This document shows positions 9,247-18,992 of a DNA stretch of 64,000 bases, in pieces. The stretch covers positions 1 to 64,000 of the forward strand of contig NZ_RCDB01000002.1 in assembly GCF_003651225.1 (NCBI RefSeq). Direction: 5' to 3'. Numbering within the stretch: position 1 is the first letter of the stretch; each line of letters starts with the position of its first letter. Both the position numbers and the translations under genes were made by a program. The DNA is from Microbacterium telephonicum (GTDB lineage Bacteria > Actinomycetota > Actinomycetes > Actinomycetales > Microbacteriaceae). The notes under the pieces were generated by a model. That model was not told the origin of the DNA, searched no databases, and saw nothing but the letters and a program-made list of their open reading frames with translations.

Positions 9247-10404
9247 TCAGCCCAGCGGTCCCAGCCACGCCGCGGCCACCGTGCTGTGCGCCGACTCCGG
9301 GTCGGAGGGGTGGAACTGCCCCGCCAGCACATCACGGTACAGGCGGCTCAACTCGCTGCGGGTGAAGTACGACGACCCGCCCGCCACGAGCATCGCATCG
9401 TCGACGACCCGCTTGGCCATCTCCACGGCACGGTGCTTGACGCCGCTGAGCTTCGCGAACCACAGCGCGCCGTGGTCGGCGCGGGCGTCGACGTCGCGGC
9501 TGAGCGCGTCGATCTGCGGCGGCAGGGCGTCGTAGGCGAGGGCCATGTCGGCGATGCGCCAGCGGATGTCGGGGTCCTGGCTGTAGGTCGTGCCCGACTT
9601 CTTCGACGTGCGGCTGCGCGCGGTCTCGACGGCGACGTCGAGCGCGCGGCGGGCGATGCCGGTGTACACCGAAGCCAGCAGCAGCTCGAACACGCTGAAG
9701 ATGCCGAAGACGATGGGGTCGGGGTTCGGTCCGGGGGCGACGCGGCGCACGACGCGGTCAGCGGGAGCGACGGCACCGTGCAGCTCGGTCGTGCGGCTCT
9801 GCGTGCCGCGCATGCCGAGCGTGTCCCAGTCGTCACGGGTGAGCACGGCATCCGTCCGATCGACGAAGGCGTAGACGAGGTGGGGACCGTCGGGGCTCGT
9901 CGCGTCGAGGCCGTGGAGGCCGAGCCGCGTCCAGACCGGGCCGAGCGAGGTGAAGATCTTCGTGCCCGTGAACGCGTACGAGCCGTCCGGATGCGGCGCC
10001 GCGACCGTGTCGCTGCCGAACAGCACGAGGTCGTTGCCGGCCTCGCTGATGCCGAACGCGAAGACCTCACCGGCGGCGGCATCCTCCTGCACGAACCGCA
10101 GCGTGTCGATGCCACGGTCCTGCAGGACCTTCGCGACCCCCGTCCAGACGAGGTGCATGTTGATCGCCAGCGCGGTCGCGGGCGCCGCCGTCGCCAGGCG
10201 CTGCTGGAGGCGGGCGGCGTCGGCCAGGGACAGGCCGAGTCCGCCGCGGTCTTCGGGGACGAGCAGCCGCAGATACCCGACCTCGCGCAGATCGGCGAGG
10301 TCCTCGTCGGGGAAGCGGTTCTCGGCATCGACGATCGCGGCACGGGACCGGAAGGTCTCCAGCAGCTCGTCGGGAAGGATGTCGGCGGGATCGAAGACGC
10401 TCAC
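9247..10404 (-). CDS. Acyl-CoA dehydrogenase-like flavoprotein
   Basis: This 385-residue protein has the acyl-CoA dehydrogenase layout: an N-terminal helical domain, a central beta domain (FGISEAGNDLVL, then GTKIFTSLGPV) and a C-terminal four-helix domain ending in VAGGSSYFTRSELSRLYRDVLAGQFHP (split here as one segment of the family). The GGSSYF and RLYRDV pattern is typical of a group that includes monooxygenase-like members such as DszC and hydroxylase components. I cannot identify the catalytic Glu of classical dehydrogenases at its usual site. The substrate is unknown. The GTG at 10404 is preceded at N6 by GAGAAT, a weak -10. It is monocistronic and divergent from the next gene. Confidence 0.8.
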   Translation of the reverse strand: MSVFDPADILPDELLETFRSRAAIVDAENRFPDEDLADLREVGYLRLLVPEDRGGLGLSLADAARLQQRLATAAPATALAINMHLVWTGVAKVLQDRGIDTLRFVQEDAAAGEVFAFGISEAGNDLVLFGSDTVAAPHPDGSYAFTGTKIFTSLGPVWTRLGLHGLDATSPDGPHLVYAFVDRTDAVLTRDDWDTLGMRGTQSRTTELHGAVAPADRVVRRVAPGPNPDPIVFGIFSVFELLLASVYTGIARRALDVAVETARSRTSKKSGTTYSQDPDIRWRIADMALAYDALPPQIDALSRDVDARADHGALWFAKLSGVKHRAVEMAKRVVDDAMLVAGGSSYFTRSELSRLYRDVLAGQFHPSDPESAHSTVAAAWLGPLG

Positions 10405-10451
10405 CCGTCCATTCTCGCGCCCGACGGCGGTGGGGGCGCCAAGATGGAGGG

Positions 10452-10856
10452 ATGATCTCCACCGACCTGGCGCGAGAGCTGCGGGCGGCCGGTCTCGTCT
10501 GGCACCCCGCCTCGGGCGACCGCTTCCAGCTCGACGAGCCCGAATTCGACGCCGACGTGTTCACGGTGAGCGAGATGACGATCGAGGCGCGCTCCTACCC
10601 GACCGGCACGATCCTCGCCTTCAACGGCACGACGGAATGGGCGCTCGATTCGGTCGCGCTCGAGGACGCGCTGTGGCTGCCGCGGGAGGATCAGCTGCGC
10701 GAGCTGCTGCGCGGCGCGTTCCGCTCGCTCACGCGACTGTCCGACACCCACCGCGTCGAGATCTCCTTCGCGGGGGAGCAGGTCACCGTCGAGCATCCTC
10801 AGCCGGAAGATGCCTACGCCCTCGCACTGCTGACGGTGCTGCGCCGGATCGCGTGA
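10452..10856 (+). CDS. Conserved hypothetical protein
   Basis: This is a 134-residue cytosolic protein with no signal peptide or membrane segment. I recognise the pattern of an N-terminal LARELRAAGLVWHPASGDRF block and a middle ALWLPREDQLRELL block from small actinobacterial proteins of unknown function. These are sometimes annotated, without support, as pilus-assembly proteins. Codon use matches neighbouring genes and third positions are strongly G/C, so it is a real gene. CAAGAT lies six bases upstream of the ATG and may serve as a weak leaderless -10. It converges with the hydrolase gene with six bases between stops. No function is proposed. Confidence 0.75.
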   Translation: MISTDLARELRAAGLVWHPASGDRFQLDEPEFDADVFTVSEMTIEARSYPTGTILAFNGTTEWALDSVALEDALWLPREDQLRELLRGAFRSLTRLSDTHRVEISFAGEQVTVEHPQPEDAYALALLTVLRRIA

Positions 10857-10862
10857 GCGCGG

Positions 10863-11618
10863 TCAGCCGACCGCCTGCAGGAGCTGGCGCACCGTCTCGT
10901 CGGGCCGGTCGCGGTGCGGGGAGTGGCCGGCGCCGGCGACGACCGACATCGTGACCAGCGGATGCCGCACCACCTCGGCGGCGAGGTCTCCGGTGAAGAT
11001 CGAGTAGACGGCGGGGTCGCTGCCGATGATGTGGGTGGGCACACCGAGCCGGGAGGCGGCATCCCGAACGTCCCACGGCGTGTTCTGCTCGCTCGTCTGG
11101 GCGACCGCCCACGGGCTCGCCTGCTGAGCGGCGAGGGCCTTCAGCTCGATGTCGTGCTCGTGCCAGCTCGGGTGCTCCGCGCGCACGGCGGCCGCCGAGG
11201 TGTCGGCGAACGCGCGCTTCTGGCTGTTCGCGACGATCGTGCGGTCCCGGTTCGACAGGTGGATGGCGGGATCGACGAGCACGAGCCGGCGGCTCCAGGC
11301 GGGGGTTCCGGCGGCGGCGACCGTCGCCGCGGCACCGCCCAGCGAGTGCCCGACGACGAGGTCCCACGGGGCGTCGTCGTCGGTACCGGTGTGGACGAGG
11401 TCGGCGGCGTACGCCGCGATCGAGTAGTCCAGGGCGCGCGGGGCGCGCCCGTGGCCGCGCAGGTCGACGGCGACGGCGAGCCAGCCGGCATCCGCGAGGG
11501 CGGTGCCGAAGCGCCACATCAGGGCGCCGCTGGAGCCGAGTCCGTGCACGAGGAGGGCACGGCGGGGCGCATGCGGGGAGCCCCAGGACAGACGCGGCAG
11601 GGTGACGGGTGCGTTCAC
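10863..11618 (-). CDS. Alpha/beta hydrolase
   Basis: A 251-residue alpha/beta hydrolase fold protein. The oxyanion strand motif LLVHGLGSSG appears near residue 20. The nucleophile elbow GHSLGG (~96-101) supplies Ser, and the C-terminal GAGHSPHRDRP supplies the catalytic His. An acid in VPTHIIGSDPAVYSI is the likely third residue. Substrate cannot be predicted; small esters or lactones are plausible. I chose the GTG at 11618 because it starts directly ahead of the first strand and has GGAG a few bases upstream. It lies 17 bp downstream of the MFS gene on the same strand, so the two are probably co-transcribed. Confidence 0.85.
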   Translation of the reverse strand: MNAPVTLPRLSWGSPHAPRRALLVHGLGSSGALMWRFGTALADAGWLAVAVDLRGHGRAPRALDYSIAAYAADLVHTGTDDDAPWDLVVGHSLGGAAATVAAAGTPAWSRRLVLVDPAIHLSNRDRTIVANSQKRAFADTSAAAVRAEHPSWHEHDIELKALAAQQASPWAVAQTSEQNTPWDVRDAASRLGVPTHIIGSDPAVYSIFTGDLAAEVVRHPLVTMSVVAGAGHSPHRDRPDETVRQLLQAVG

Positions 11619-11635
11619 CGCTCCAGCGTACGGGC

Positions 11636-12841
11636 TCAGGTGATGACGGGGACCGGCTCGGTGTCGGGCAGCGGGCTCGGGTCGCGATGGCGCAGGTCGG
11701 GGAAGCCGCGGACGAACACGGCGGCGACGAGCGTGCCGACGATCGCGAACCCCGCGCCCGCGTAGAACGCCCCGACCGGCCCGATGCCGTCGATGAGGAA
11801 CCCGGCCACGGCAGAGCCGGCGGCCGCGCCGATGAGCTGACCGGTGCCGATCCAGCCGTACGCCTCGGCGGTCTCGCTGAACTTCACCGACGCCGAGGTC
11901 ATGGCGAACATCACGGCCAGGGCCGGCGCGATGCCGATGCCGGCCACCAGCAGAGACCCGCCGAGCCACCAGAAGTTCAGCGAGACGACCGTCAGCGACA
12001 GGCCGACGGCGACCACGGCGAAGCGGCGCGCCATCGCCCAGGGGCCCATCGGGATGTGACCGAACGTGAGGCCGCCGGCGAGCGAGCCGACCGAGAAGAT
12101 CGCGAGCACGAGGCCCGCCTCGAGGCCGCCGTGGCCGAAGGTCGCGACGACGGCCGCCTCGACGGCCGAGCAGGCGCCGATGAGGAGGAACCCGATGACG
12201 GTCGCGAGCAGGACCGGAGGTTTGGCGAGGACCCTGCCCAGCGCCCGGCGGCTGCGCGGGATGCGCACCCGACCGACCTCGGGGGACAGGATGAACCACG
12301 CCCCGCCGCCGACGAGGATCGCGACGATGAGGAGCAGCCCCGCGACGGTGCCGGCCTGCGTCGCGACGATCGTGATGACGACGGGCGCGAGGATCCAGAT
12401 GATCTCCTGCAGACTCGCATCGAGCGAGAACAGCGGTGTCAGCTGCCGGGAGTTCACGAGCTTGGGGTAGATCGTGCGCACCGCCGACTGCACGGGCGGC
12501 GTCGACATGCCGGCGATGAATCCGAGGGCCATGTACCCGACGAGCGCCATCGGGACGAGCGCCATGACGAGGATGGCGCTCGCGCACACCGCCGTGGTCA
12601 CCGTCAGCACCCGTCGGATGCCCCAGACGCCCATCCAGCGGCTCGTCACCGGACCGGCGATCGCCTGGCCGATCGAGGTCGCCGCCAGCACGACGCCCGC
12701 CGCGCCGTAGGAGCCCGTGGTCTGCTCCACGTGCAGCAGTAGCGCGAGGCTCGTCATGCCGTTGGGGAACCGGGCCGTCAGCTGTGCCGCGATGATGCGC
12801 GCGACCCCTGGAGCGCGCAGGAGCTCACGATATCCCGCCAC
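11636..12841 (-). CDS. MFS transporter
   Basis: A 401-residue major facilitator superfamily protein with about 12 predicted hydrophobic segments. There is a GxxxDR/RR-like loop between segments 2 and 3 (SRWMGVWGIRRVLT) and a second pseudo-symmetric half beginning near residue 205 (RALGRVLAKPPVLLATVIGF). It probably exports a small molecule; no substrate can be assigned. The start is the GTG at 12841, which has both AGGAGG immediately upstream and TAACGT at N6, so it may be read leaderless or with a minimal leader. It heads a two-gene unit with the alpha/beta hydrolase. Confidence 0.85.
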   Translation of the reverse strand: MAGYRELLRAPGVARIIAAQLTARFPNGMTSLALLLHVEQTTGSYGAAGVVLAATSIGQAIAGPVTSRWMGVWGIRRVLTVTTAVCASAILVMALVPMALVGYMALGFIAGMSTPPVQSAVRTIYPKLVNSRQLTPLFSLDASLQEIIWILAPVVITIVATQAGTVAGLLLIVAILVGGGAWFILSPEVGRVRIPRSRRALGRVLAKPPVLLATVIGFLLIGACSAVEAAVVATFGHGGLEAGLVLAIFSVGSLAGGLTFGHIPMGPWAMARRFAVVAVGLSLTVVSLNFWWLGGSLLVAGIGIAPALAVMFAMTSASVKFSETAEAYGWIGTGQLIGAAAGSAVAGFLIDGIGPVGAFYAGAGFAIVGTLVAAVFVRGFPDLRHRDPSPLPDTEPVPVIT

Positions 12842-12847
12842 CCTCCT

Positions 12848-12853
12848 ACGTTA
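12848..12853 (-). promoter_or_regulatory. -10 box of the MFS-hydrolase unit
   Basis: TAACGT on the minus strand lies exactly six bases from the GTG at 12841. The six intervening bases are AGGAGG, so the site combines a leaderless-type spacing with a Shine-Dalgarno-like sequence. Confidence 0.5.
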
Positions 12854-13149
12854 CCGGTCCAGGTCACCTCGACCGGCGGCCGGCCGGGCGTGCGTCGGCG
12901 AGGCGGGGGAGGGCGTCCTCGACACGCCGGGGCGGGCGGCGCGACACGCCGACGGCGCCGTCCACAGTCATCCCCAGTGTCGGAGGCCCCTCGTAACGTC
13001 CCGCCTGTGGAGGACACGCCCGCGACCCGGTCGATCGGCGCGGAATCCCGGCATTCTCCGGGCTCCGGAACAGTTCGCCGGATGTGGATGAAACGGTGGA
13101 CAACCTGTGTTGTATATGGGGAGAGCAGTGGAAAACTACACGGATGTAA

Positions 13150-13165
13150 CTACTACCCCTTGTGG
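13150..13165 (+). promoter_or_regulatory. NrdR box 1 (degenerate)
   Basis: CTACTACCCCTTGTGG matches 9 of 16 positions of the NrdR consensus acaCwAtATaTwGtgt, including the outer AC/GTG parts. On its own it would not be convincing. Its centre lies 32 bp from the strong box at 13182-13197, which is the three-helical-turn spacing typical of paired NrdR sites. Confidence 0.5.
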
Positions 13166-13181
13166 TTGCCCCCAATGTCGG

Positions 13182-13197
13182 CACCTATATGTAGTAT
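13182..13197 (+). promoter_or_regulatory. NrdR box 2 (strong)
   Basis: CACCTATATGTAGTAT matches most of the NrdR consensus acaCwAtATaTwGtgt. It includes the central ATAT and a TAG-T half site, and it overlaps a possible -10 (TAGTAT, 13192-13197). NrdR is the zinc-ATP-cone repressor of ribonucleotide reductase operons. The site lies 62 bp upstream of nrdH. Confidence 0.75.
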
Positions 13198-13259
13198 TGG
13201 ACTCCCGGCGGGGCTCCTGCCGGATCACGAGGGAACATCGAGGGGAGAAACAGGTCGAA

Positions 13260-13493
13260 ATGGCGATCACGGTCTACACCAAGCCGTCGTGCGTGCAGTG
13301 CAACGCGACGTACCGCGCACTGGATTCGAAGGGCATCGAGTACGAGGTGCTCGACCTCTCCGAGGACCCGGCGGCGCTCGAGCACGTCAAGGCGCTCGGC
13401 TACCTGCAGGCGCCCGTCGTCGTCACCGACGAGGACCACTGGTCGGGCTTCCGTCCCGACAAGATCGACGAGCTCGCTTCGCGCCTCGTCTGA
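13260..13493 (+). CDS. nrdH: NrdH redoxin (glutaredoxin-like electron donor)
   Basis: The 77-residue NrdH carries the redox-active CVQC at residues 11-14 in TKPSCVQC and the C-terminal WSGFRPDKI loop that distinguishes NrdH from true glutaredoxins. It reduces the NrdEF ribonucleotide reductase using electrons from thioredoxin reductase. The ATG at 13260 is chosen over an upstream frame that would read through the NrdR boxes; AGGGGAG lies about 13 bases upstream. It is the first gene of nrdHIEF. A 70-bp spacer to nrdI contains a palindromic dispersed repeat. Confidence 0.96.
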   Translation: MAITVYTKPSCVQCNATYRALDSKGIEYEVLDLSEDPAALEHVKALGYLQAPVVVTDEDHWSGFRPDKIDELASRLV

Positions 13494-13519
13494 CCTTCGA
13501 CGGCGCGGTTCGACTCTGC

Positions 13520-13551
13520 GTTTCGACTCGCTTCGCTCGCTCAACGACCGG
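13520..13551 (+). repeat. Dispersed palindromic repeat (GTTTCGACTC...ACGACCGG), copy 1
   Basis: The 32-base unit starts GTTTCGACTC and ends GCTCAACGACCGG. The same ends recur three times at 59370-59537. Here it occupies the nrdH-nrdI spacer and stops just before the nrdI Shine-Dalgarno (GTAGGGG). It may act as an mRNA-processing or stabilising element inside the operon. Confidence 0.8.
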
Positions 13552-13563
13552 TAGGGGTGCGGC

Positions 13564-13995
13564 ATGATCACTGCGACATCCGCTCCGCTGCTCGTCTACT
13601 TCTCCAGCGTGTCGGGCAACACGGCGCGTTTCATCGAGAAACTGGGGCTGCCGGCCGTCCGCATCCCGCTGCATCCTTCTGAACCTCCCCTCGTCGTCGA
13701 CGAGCCGTACGTGCTCGTGACGCCGACCTACGGCGGGGGTCAGGGGCGCGGCGAGGAGAAGGGCGCCGTCCCCAAGCAGGTCATCCGGTTCCTCAACGAC
13801 GAGGCCAACCGGAACCTGATCCGCGGAGTCGTCTCCGCCGGCAACACCAACTTCGGCGCGTCCTACTGCGCTGCCGGAGACATCATCAGCCGCAAGTGCC
13901 TCGTGCCGCACCTGTACAAGCTGGAACTGTTCGGCACGCAGGACGACGTCGATCGGGTGACCGACGGATTGGAACGATGGTGGAAACTGCAGTGA
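13564..13995 (+). CDS. nrdI: NrdI flavodoxin-like protein
   Basis: The 143-residue NrdI is a flavoprotein that supplies the oxidant for assembling the Mn(III)2-Tyr radical in NrdF. The flavin phosphate loop [13 protein letters not shown] (~12-24), the TPTYGGGQG segment (~53-61) and the [16 protein letters not shown] flavin-ring loop are all present. Length matches class Ib NrdI proteins. The start has AGGGG at a suitable distance. The 3' end overlaps the nrdE start by 19 bases, indicating tight translational coupling. Confidence 0.95.
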   Translation: MITATSAPLLVYFSSVSGNTARFIEKLGLPAVRIPLHPSEPPLVVDEPYVLVTPTYGGGQGRGEEKGAVPKQVIRFLNDEANRNLIRGVVSAGNTNFGASYCAAGDIISRKCLVPHLYKLELFGTQDDVDRVTDGLERWWKLQ

Positions 13996-16133
13996 CCGAC
14001 ACGGCCTTCAAGACCGACGAGCGTTTCGAGGGGCTGGACTACCACGCCCTCAACGCGATGCTCAACCTCTACGGTGCGGACGGCAAGATCCAGTTCGACG
14101 CCGACCGGCGCGCGGCGCGGGAGTACTTCCTGCAGCACGTCAACCAGAACACCGTCTTCTTCCACTCGCTCAAGGAGCGTCTCGACTACCTCGTCGAGAA
14201 GGAGTACTACGAGGGCGCCGTGCTCGAGAAGTACCCGTTCGAGTTCATCCAGGCCCTCAACGACCGCGCCTACGGCGCCAAGTTCCGCTTCGAGACGTTC
14301 CTCGGCGCGTTCAAGTACTACACGAGCTACACGCTGAAGACCTTCGACGGCAAGCGCTACCTCGAGCGCTTCGAGGACCGCGTCGTCATGACCGCCCTCG
14401 GCCTCGCCGACGGCGACCAGAAGCTCGCCGAGCAGCTCGTCGACGAGATCATCTCGGGCCGGTTCCAGCCGGCCACCCCCACGTTCCTCAACACCGGCAA
14501 GGCCCAGCGCGGCGAGCTCGTCTCGTGCTTCCTGCTGCGCATCGAGGACAACATGGAGTCGATCGCGCGCGGCATCAACTCCGCCCTACAGCTGTCCAAG
14601 CGCGGCGGCGGCGTCGCGCTGCTCCTGTCGAACATCCGCGAGGCGGGCGCCCCGATCAAGCAGATCGAGAACCAGTCCAGCGGCATCATCCCCGTCATGA
14701 AGCTGCTCGAAGACAGCTTCAGCTACGCCAACCAGCTGGGCGCGCGTCAGGGCGCCGGGGCCGTGTACCTCTCGGCGCACCACCCCGACATCATGAAGTT
14801 CCTCGACACCAAGCGCGAGAACGCCGACGAGAAGATCCGCATCAAGACGCTCTCGCTCGGTGTCGTGATCCCCGACATCACCTTCGAACTCGCCCGCAAC
14901 GGCGAGGACATGTACCTCTTCTCGCCCTACGACGTCGAGAAGGTCTACGGCGTGCCGTTCGGCGACATCTCGGTCACCGAGAAGTACCGCGAGATGGTCG
15001 ACGACGCGCGCATCAAGAAGACGAAGGTCAACGCGCGCGAGTTCTTCCAGACCCTCGCCGAGATCCAGTTCGAGTCGGGCTACCCGTACATCATGTTCGA
15101 GGACACGGTGAACAAGGCCAACCCGATCAAGGGCCGGATCAACATGTCGAACCTGTGCTCCGAGATCCTGCAGGTGAACACGCCGACGACGTACAACGAG
15201 GACCTCTCGTACGCCCAGATCGGCAAGGACATCTCCTGCAACCTCGGGTCGATGAACATCGCGCTCGCGATGGACGGCAAGAACCTCTCCGGCACCGTCG
15301 AGGCCGCCATCCGCGGTCTCACCGCGGTCAGCGACCAGAGCCACATCGCGTCGGTGCGTTCGATCGAAGACGGCAACGACCGCTCGCACGCCATCGGCCT
15401 CGGCCAGATGAACCTGCACGGCTACCTCGCCCGCGAGCACGTGCACTACGGCTCCGAAGAGGGCCTGGACTTCACGAACATCTATTTCTACACGGTGCTC
15501 TTCCACGCGCTGCGGGCCTCCAACACGATCGCCATCGAGCGCGGCAGCGCGTTCGAGGGCTTCGCGGACTCGACGTACGCGTCGGGGGAGTTCTTCGACA
15601 AGTACATCGACCAGCCCTGGCAGCCGCAGACCGCCAAGGTCGAGGAGCTGTTCGCCGGCATCCACATCCCGACGCAGGACGACTGGCGCGAGCTCAAGGC
15701 CTCCATCCAGGCGCACGGCATCTACAACCAGAACCTGCAGGCGGTGCCGCCGACCGGCTCGATCTCGTACATCAACAACTCCACGAGCTCGATCCACCCG
15801 ATCGCCTCGAAGATCGAGATCCGCAAGGAAGGCAAGCTCGGCCGCGTCTACTACCCGGCGCCGTTCATGACGAACGACAACCTCGAGTACTACGAGGACG
15901 CGTACGAGATCGGCTACGAGAAGGTCATCGACACGTACGCCGCCGCGACGCAGCACGTCGACCAGGGCCTGTCGCTGACGCTGTTCTTCAAGGACACCGC
16001 CACCACCCGCGACATCAACAAGGCGCAGATCTACGCGTGGAAGAAGGGGATCAAGACGATCTACTACATCCGCCTGCGTCAGATGGCCCTCGAAGGCACC
16101 GACATGGCCGAGTGTGTCAGCTGCATGCTCTGA
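13977..16133 (+). CDS. nrdE: Ribonucleoside-diphosphate reductase class Ib, alpha subunit
   Basis: NrdE is the catalytic subunit that reduces ribonucleoside diphosphates. The 718-residue protein lacks an N-terminal ATP-cone, as expected for class Ib. Active-site cysteines are visible in ELVSCFLL (first of the redox pair), [10 protein letters not shown] (thiyl radical Cys) and [26 protein letters not shown] is the conserved phosphate-binding and catalytic region. The C-terminal redox pair is CVSC at 713-716, which accepts electrons from NrdH. The ATG at 13977 has a GGA-rich Shine-Dalgarno inside nrdI. nrdF follows after 33 bp. Confidence 0.97.
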   Translation: MVETAVTDTAFKTDERFEGLDYHALNAMLNLYGADGKIQFDADRRAAREYFLQHVNQNTVFFHSLKERLDYLVEKEYYEGAVLEKYPFEFIQALNDRAYGAKFRFETFLGAFKYYTSYTLKTFDGKRYLERFEDRVVMTALGLADGDQKLAEQLVDEIISGRFQPATPTFLNTGKAQRGELVSCFLLRIEDNMESIARGINSALQLSKRGGGVALLLSNIREAGAPIKQIENQSSGIIPVMKLLEDSFSYANQLGARQGAGAVYLSAHHPDIMKFLDTKRENADEKIRIKTLSLGVVIPDITFELARNGEDMYLFSPYDVEKVYGVPFGDISVTEKYREMVDDARIKKTKVNAREFFQTLAEIQFESGYPYIMFEDTVNKANPIKGRINMSNLCSEILQVNTPTTYNEDLSYAQIGKDISCNLGSMNIALAMDGKNLSGTVEAAIRGLTAVSDQSHIASVRSIEDGNDRSHAIGLGQMNLHGYLAREHVHYGSEEGLDFTNIYFYTVLFHALRASNTIAIERGSAFEGFADSTYASGEFFDKYIDQPWQPQTAKVEELFAGIHIPTQDDWRELKASIQAHGIYNQNLQAVPPTGSISYINNSTSSIHPIASKIEIRKEGKLGRVYYPAPFMTNDNLEYYEDAYEIGYEKVIDTYAAATQHVDQGLSLTLFFKDTATTRDINKAQIYAWKKGIKTIYYIRLRQMALEGTDMAECVSCML

Positions 16134-17147
<1,014 letters not shown>

Positions 17148-17175
17148 TCTCGTCGTCCCGGGAATGAGGAGAACG

Positions 17176-18228
17176 ATGCGCACCGTCCACGCCTACGCCG
17201 CCCCCTCGGCGACCGAGCCGCTCGTGGCCACCACGATCGAGCGTCGCGACGTGGGGGAGCGGGACGTGCTCATCGCCATCCGCTACGCCGGGATCTGCCA
17301 CTCCGACATCCACACCGTCCGCGGCGACTGGGGCGACATCGCCTACCCGCAGGTGGTCGGACACGAGATCGTCGGCGAAGTGCTCGAGGTCGGCTCGGCC
17401 GTCACGAAGCACTCCGTCGGCGATCGCGTGGGCGTCGGCTGCATGGTGAACTCGTGCCGGGAGTGCGAGAACTGCCGTGCCGGGATGGAGAACTACTGCC
17501 TGAAGGGCAACACCGGCACCTACGCCGCCGTCGACCGGGACGGCACCATCACGCAGGGCGGCTACTCGACGCACATCGTCGTCGATGAGGACTTCGTGCT
17601 GCGGGTGCCCGAGTCCATCCCGTACGACGCCGCAGCACCGCTGCTGTGCGCCGGCATCACGACATACTCGCCGCTCGCGCACTGGCAGGCGGGCCCCGGC
17701 AAGAAGGTCGCCGTCGTCGGGATGGGCGGGCTCGGCCACATGGCCGTGAAGATCGCCGCCGCGCTCGGCGCGGAGGTCACCGTGCTCTCGCAGACCACCG
17801 CGAAGGAGGCCGACAGTCTCGCGTTCGGCGCCGCTCGGCACCTCGCGACGAAGGACCCGTCGGTGCTGCGTGGGTTGCGCAACTCGTTCGACCTCATCAT
17901 CAACACCGTGAGCGCGCCGCTCGACCTCGACGCGTACCTGCGTCTGCTGCGTCTGGACGGCACGATGGTCAACGTCGGCGCTCCGCCCGAGGCGCTGCCG
18001 CTGCACGTGTTCACGTTGTTCGGCAACCGCCGCACGTTCGCGGGGTCGAGCATCGGCTCGATCACCGAGACGCAGGAGATGCTCGACTTCTGCGCAGCGC
18101 ACGACATCGCGCCCGCCGTCGAGGTCATCTCCGCAGACCGCATCAACGAGGCATACGAGCGCGTGCTGTCGTCGGACGTGCGCTACCGGTTCGTGATCGA
18201 CACCGCCACGCTCGTCCCGGCGGGCTGA
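17176..18228 (+). CDS. Zinc-dependent alcohol dehydrogenase, CAD/YahK type
   Basis: A 350-residue medium-chain dehydrogenase. The catalytic zinc ligands are in [11 protein letters not shown] (Cys) and GHEIVGEV (His-Glu). The structural zinc four-Cys cluster is [15 protein letters not shown] (~97-111). The nucleotide loop [15 protein letters not shown] (~178-192) is the GxGGLG form of cinnamyl-alcohol-dehydrogenase-type enzymes, which usually use NADPH to reduce aldehydes. The ATG at 17176 is preferred over the one at 17164 because AGGAGA sits six bases before it. It lies 28 bp after nrdF and could be read through from the nrd operon, but no functional link is evident. Confidence 0.9.
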   Translation: MRTVHAYAAPSATEPLVATTIERRDVGERDVLIAIRYAGICHSDIHTVRGDWGDIAYPQVVGHEIVGEVLEVGSAVTKHSVGDRVGVGCMVNSCRECENCRAGMENYCLKGNTGTYAAVDRDGTITQGGYSTHIVVDEDFVLRVPESIPYDAAAPLLCAGITTYSPLAHWQAGPGKKVAVVGMGGLGHMAVKIAAALGAEVTVLSQTTAKEADSLAFGAARHLATKDPSVLRGLRNSFDLIINTVSAPLDLDAYLRLLRLDGTMVNVGAPPEALPLHVFTLFGNRRTFAGSSIGSITETQEMLDFCAAHDIAPAVEVISADRINEAYERVLSSDVRYRFVIDTATLVPAG

Positions 18229-18237
18229 CACGCGACG

Positions 18238-18257
18238 CTGAGTCGTGCGCGGCTCAG
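18238..18257. terminator. Possible terminator hairpin between adh and the VOC remnant
   Basis: CTGAGTCG and CGGCTCAG form an 8-bp stem with one G-U pair and a TGCG loop. It lies just after the adh stop and overlaps the stop codon of the truncated VOC frame on the other strand. There is no T-run, so the assignment is weak. Confidence 0.35.
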
Positions 18258-18475
18258 TCGCGCGCCGGAAGCTGCTGCAGCGTCCACCGGTTGCCGTCGG
18301 GGTCGGCGAACGACACGAATCGGCCCCAGTCCTGCTCGTCGACGCCGTCGGCCTCGACGTCGACCTCGCGCAGCGCGGCGAGCGCGGCATCCGCGTCGGC
18401 CACGATCGAGCAGGCCGAGCCGGGTGGGGTGAGCTGCACGAAACGCAGCCCGAGGTGGGGCTCGCTGTCGTGATT
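18254..18475 (-). pseudogene. Truncated VOC (glyoxalase/bleomycin-resistance fold) gene
   Basis: The frame reads 74 codons of the C-terminal half of a VOC-family protein. It starts at NHDSEPHLGLRFVQLTPPG, continues through SACSIVADADAALAAL and FVSFADPDGNRWTLQQLP, and carries the usual metal and fold positions of the last two strands. An in-frame TGA lies immediately upstream (18476-18478), and no N-terminal half is present before the divergent marR gene. Full VOC proteins of this type are about 120-140 residues. A GTG inside the fragment (VQLTPPG) could still start a ~64-residue peptide, but it would be half a domain. I read it as a decayed, N-terminally deleted gene. Confidence 0.75.
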
Positions 18476-18513
18476 TCACGGTACGCCGGACCGCCGACAT
18501 CCGGGGGTCTCGC

Positions 18514-18519
18514 TAGCAT
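18514..18519 (+). promoter_or_regulatory. -10 box of the marR gene
   Basis: TAGCAT lies six bases before the ATG at 18526, the leaderless spacing seen repeatedly in this window. Confidence 0.5.
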
Positions 18520-18525
18520 GATCGC

Positions 18526-18936
18526 ATGAGCCAGGAGAGCCCGCGTTTCAGTCCCGTCATCGCGCTGCTCGCGGTGTCGGCGATGTGGGAGACCCAGCTG
18601 GCCGCCGTGCTCAGGGACCTCGGCATCACGACCCGCAAGTTCGGACTGCTCGGACACATCTACGCCGAGCCCGGCATCTCGTTCTCGGAGCTCGCCCGCC
18701 GCTCCCACATCACCGTGCAGTCCGCACACACCGCGGTGAAGACCCTGGTCGACGAAGGTCTCGTGCAGGACGCCACCGCGCACGCGGGAGCGGCCTCCGA
18801 CCTCCACGTGACGGTCAAGGGGGCGCGCGTGCTCACCGAGGCGCGCGACCGGCTCGCGCAGCTGGACGGCGCCCTCACCCAGCGACTGCCGAAGGTCGCG
18901 GCGTCGTTGGACGGGATCCGCGCCGGCATCGTCTGA
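18526..18936 (+). CDS. MarR-family transcriptional regulator
   Basis: A 136-residue winged-helix protein of the MarR type. The recognition region is ISFSELARRSHITVQSAHTAVKTLVDEGLV (~47-76), followed by a short wing (TAHAGAASDLHVTVKGARVL) and dimerisation helices at both ends. No ligand can be predicted. The wing is shorter and less basic than in archetypal MarR. It follows the truncated VOC gene, which is divergent from it. MarR regulators often control a divergent neighbour, so the VOC remnant may be a lost target. Confidence 0.85.
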   Translation: MSQESPRFSPVIALLAVSAMWETQLAAVLRDLGITTRKFGLLGHIYAEPGISFSELARRSHITVQSAHTAVKTLVDEGLVQDATAHAGAASDLHVTVKGARVLTEARDRLAQLDGALTQRLPKVAASLDGIRAGIV

Positions 18937-18980
18937 ACTCCTCCGGTCCGCGGGCGTCCGGGCCATCGACAGGCTTCAGT

Positions 18981-18986
18981 TAGGCT
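18981..18986 (+). promoter_or_regulatory. -10 box of the DUF3817 gene
   Basis: TAGGCT lies six bases before the ATG at 18993. The intervening GAAGGA could also serve as a minimal Shine-Dalgarno. Confidence 0.5.
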
Positions 18987-18992
18987 GAAGGA

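Larger units (their letters stand above)
12842..13259. other. 418-bp regulatory region upstream of nrdHIEF
   Basis: No gene is supported in this stretch. It separates the divergent MFS gene and nrdH. The right part, from about 13080, is less GC-rich than its surroundings and holds two NrdR-box-like sites (13150-13165 and 13182-13197) and a DnaA-box-like TGTGGATGA at 13083-13091. The leftmost ~200 bp contain only short overlapping frames on both strands with no start signals, and I see nothing further in them. Confidence 0.7.

Noticed and set aside
10452..10856. Annotation as a pilus assembly protein (CpaE)
   Set aside because: There is no P-loop, receiver-like fold or pilus context; the name would be an unsupported transfer.
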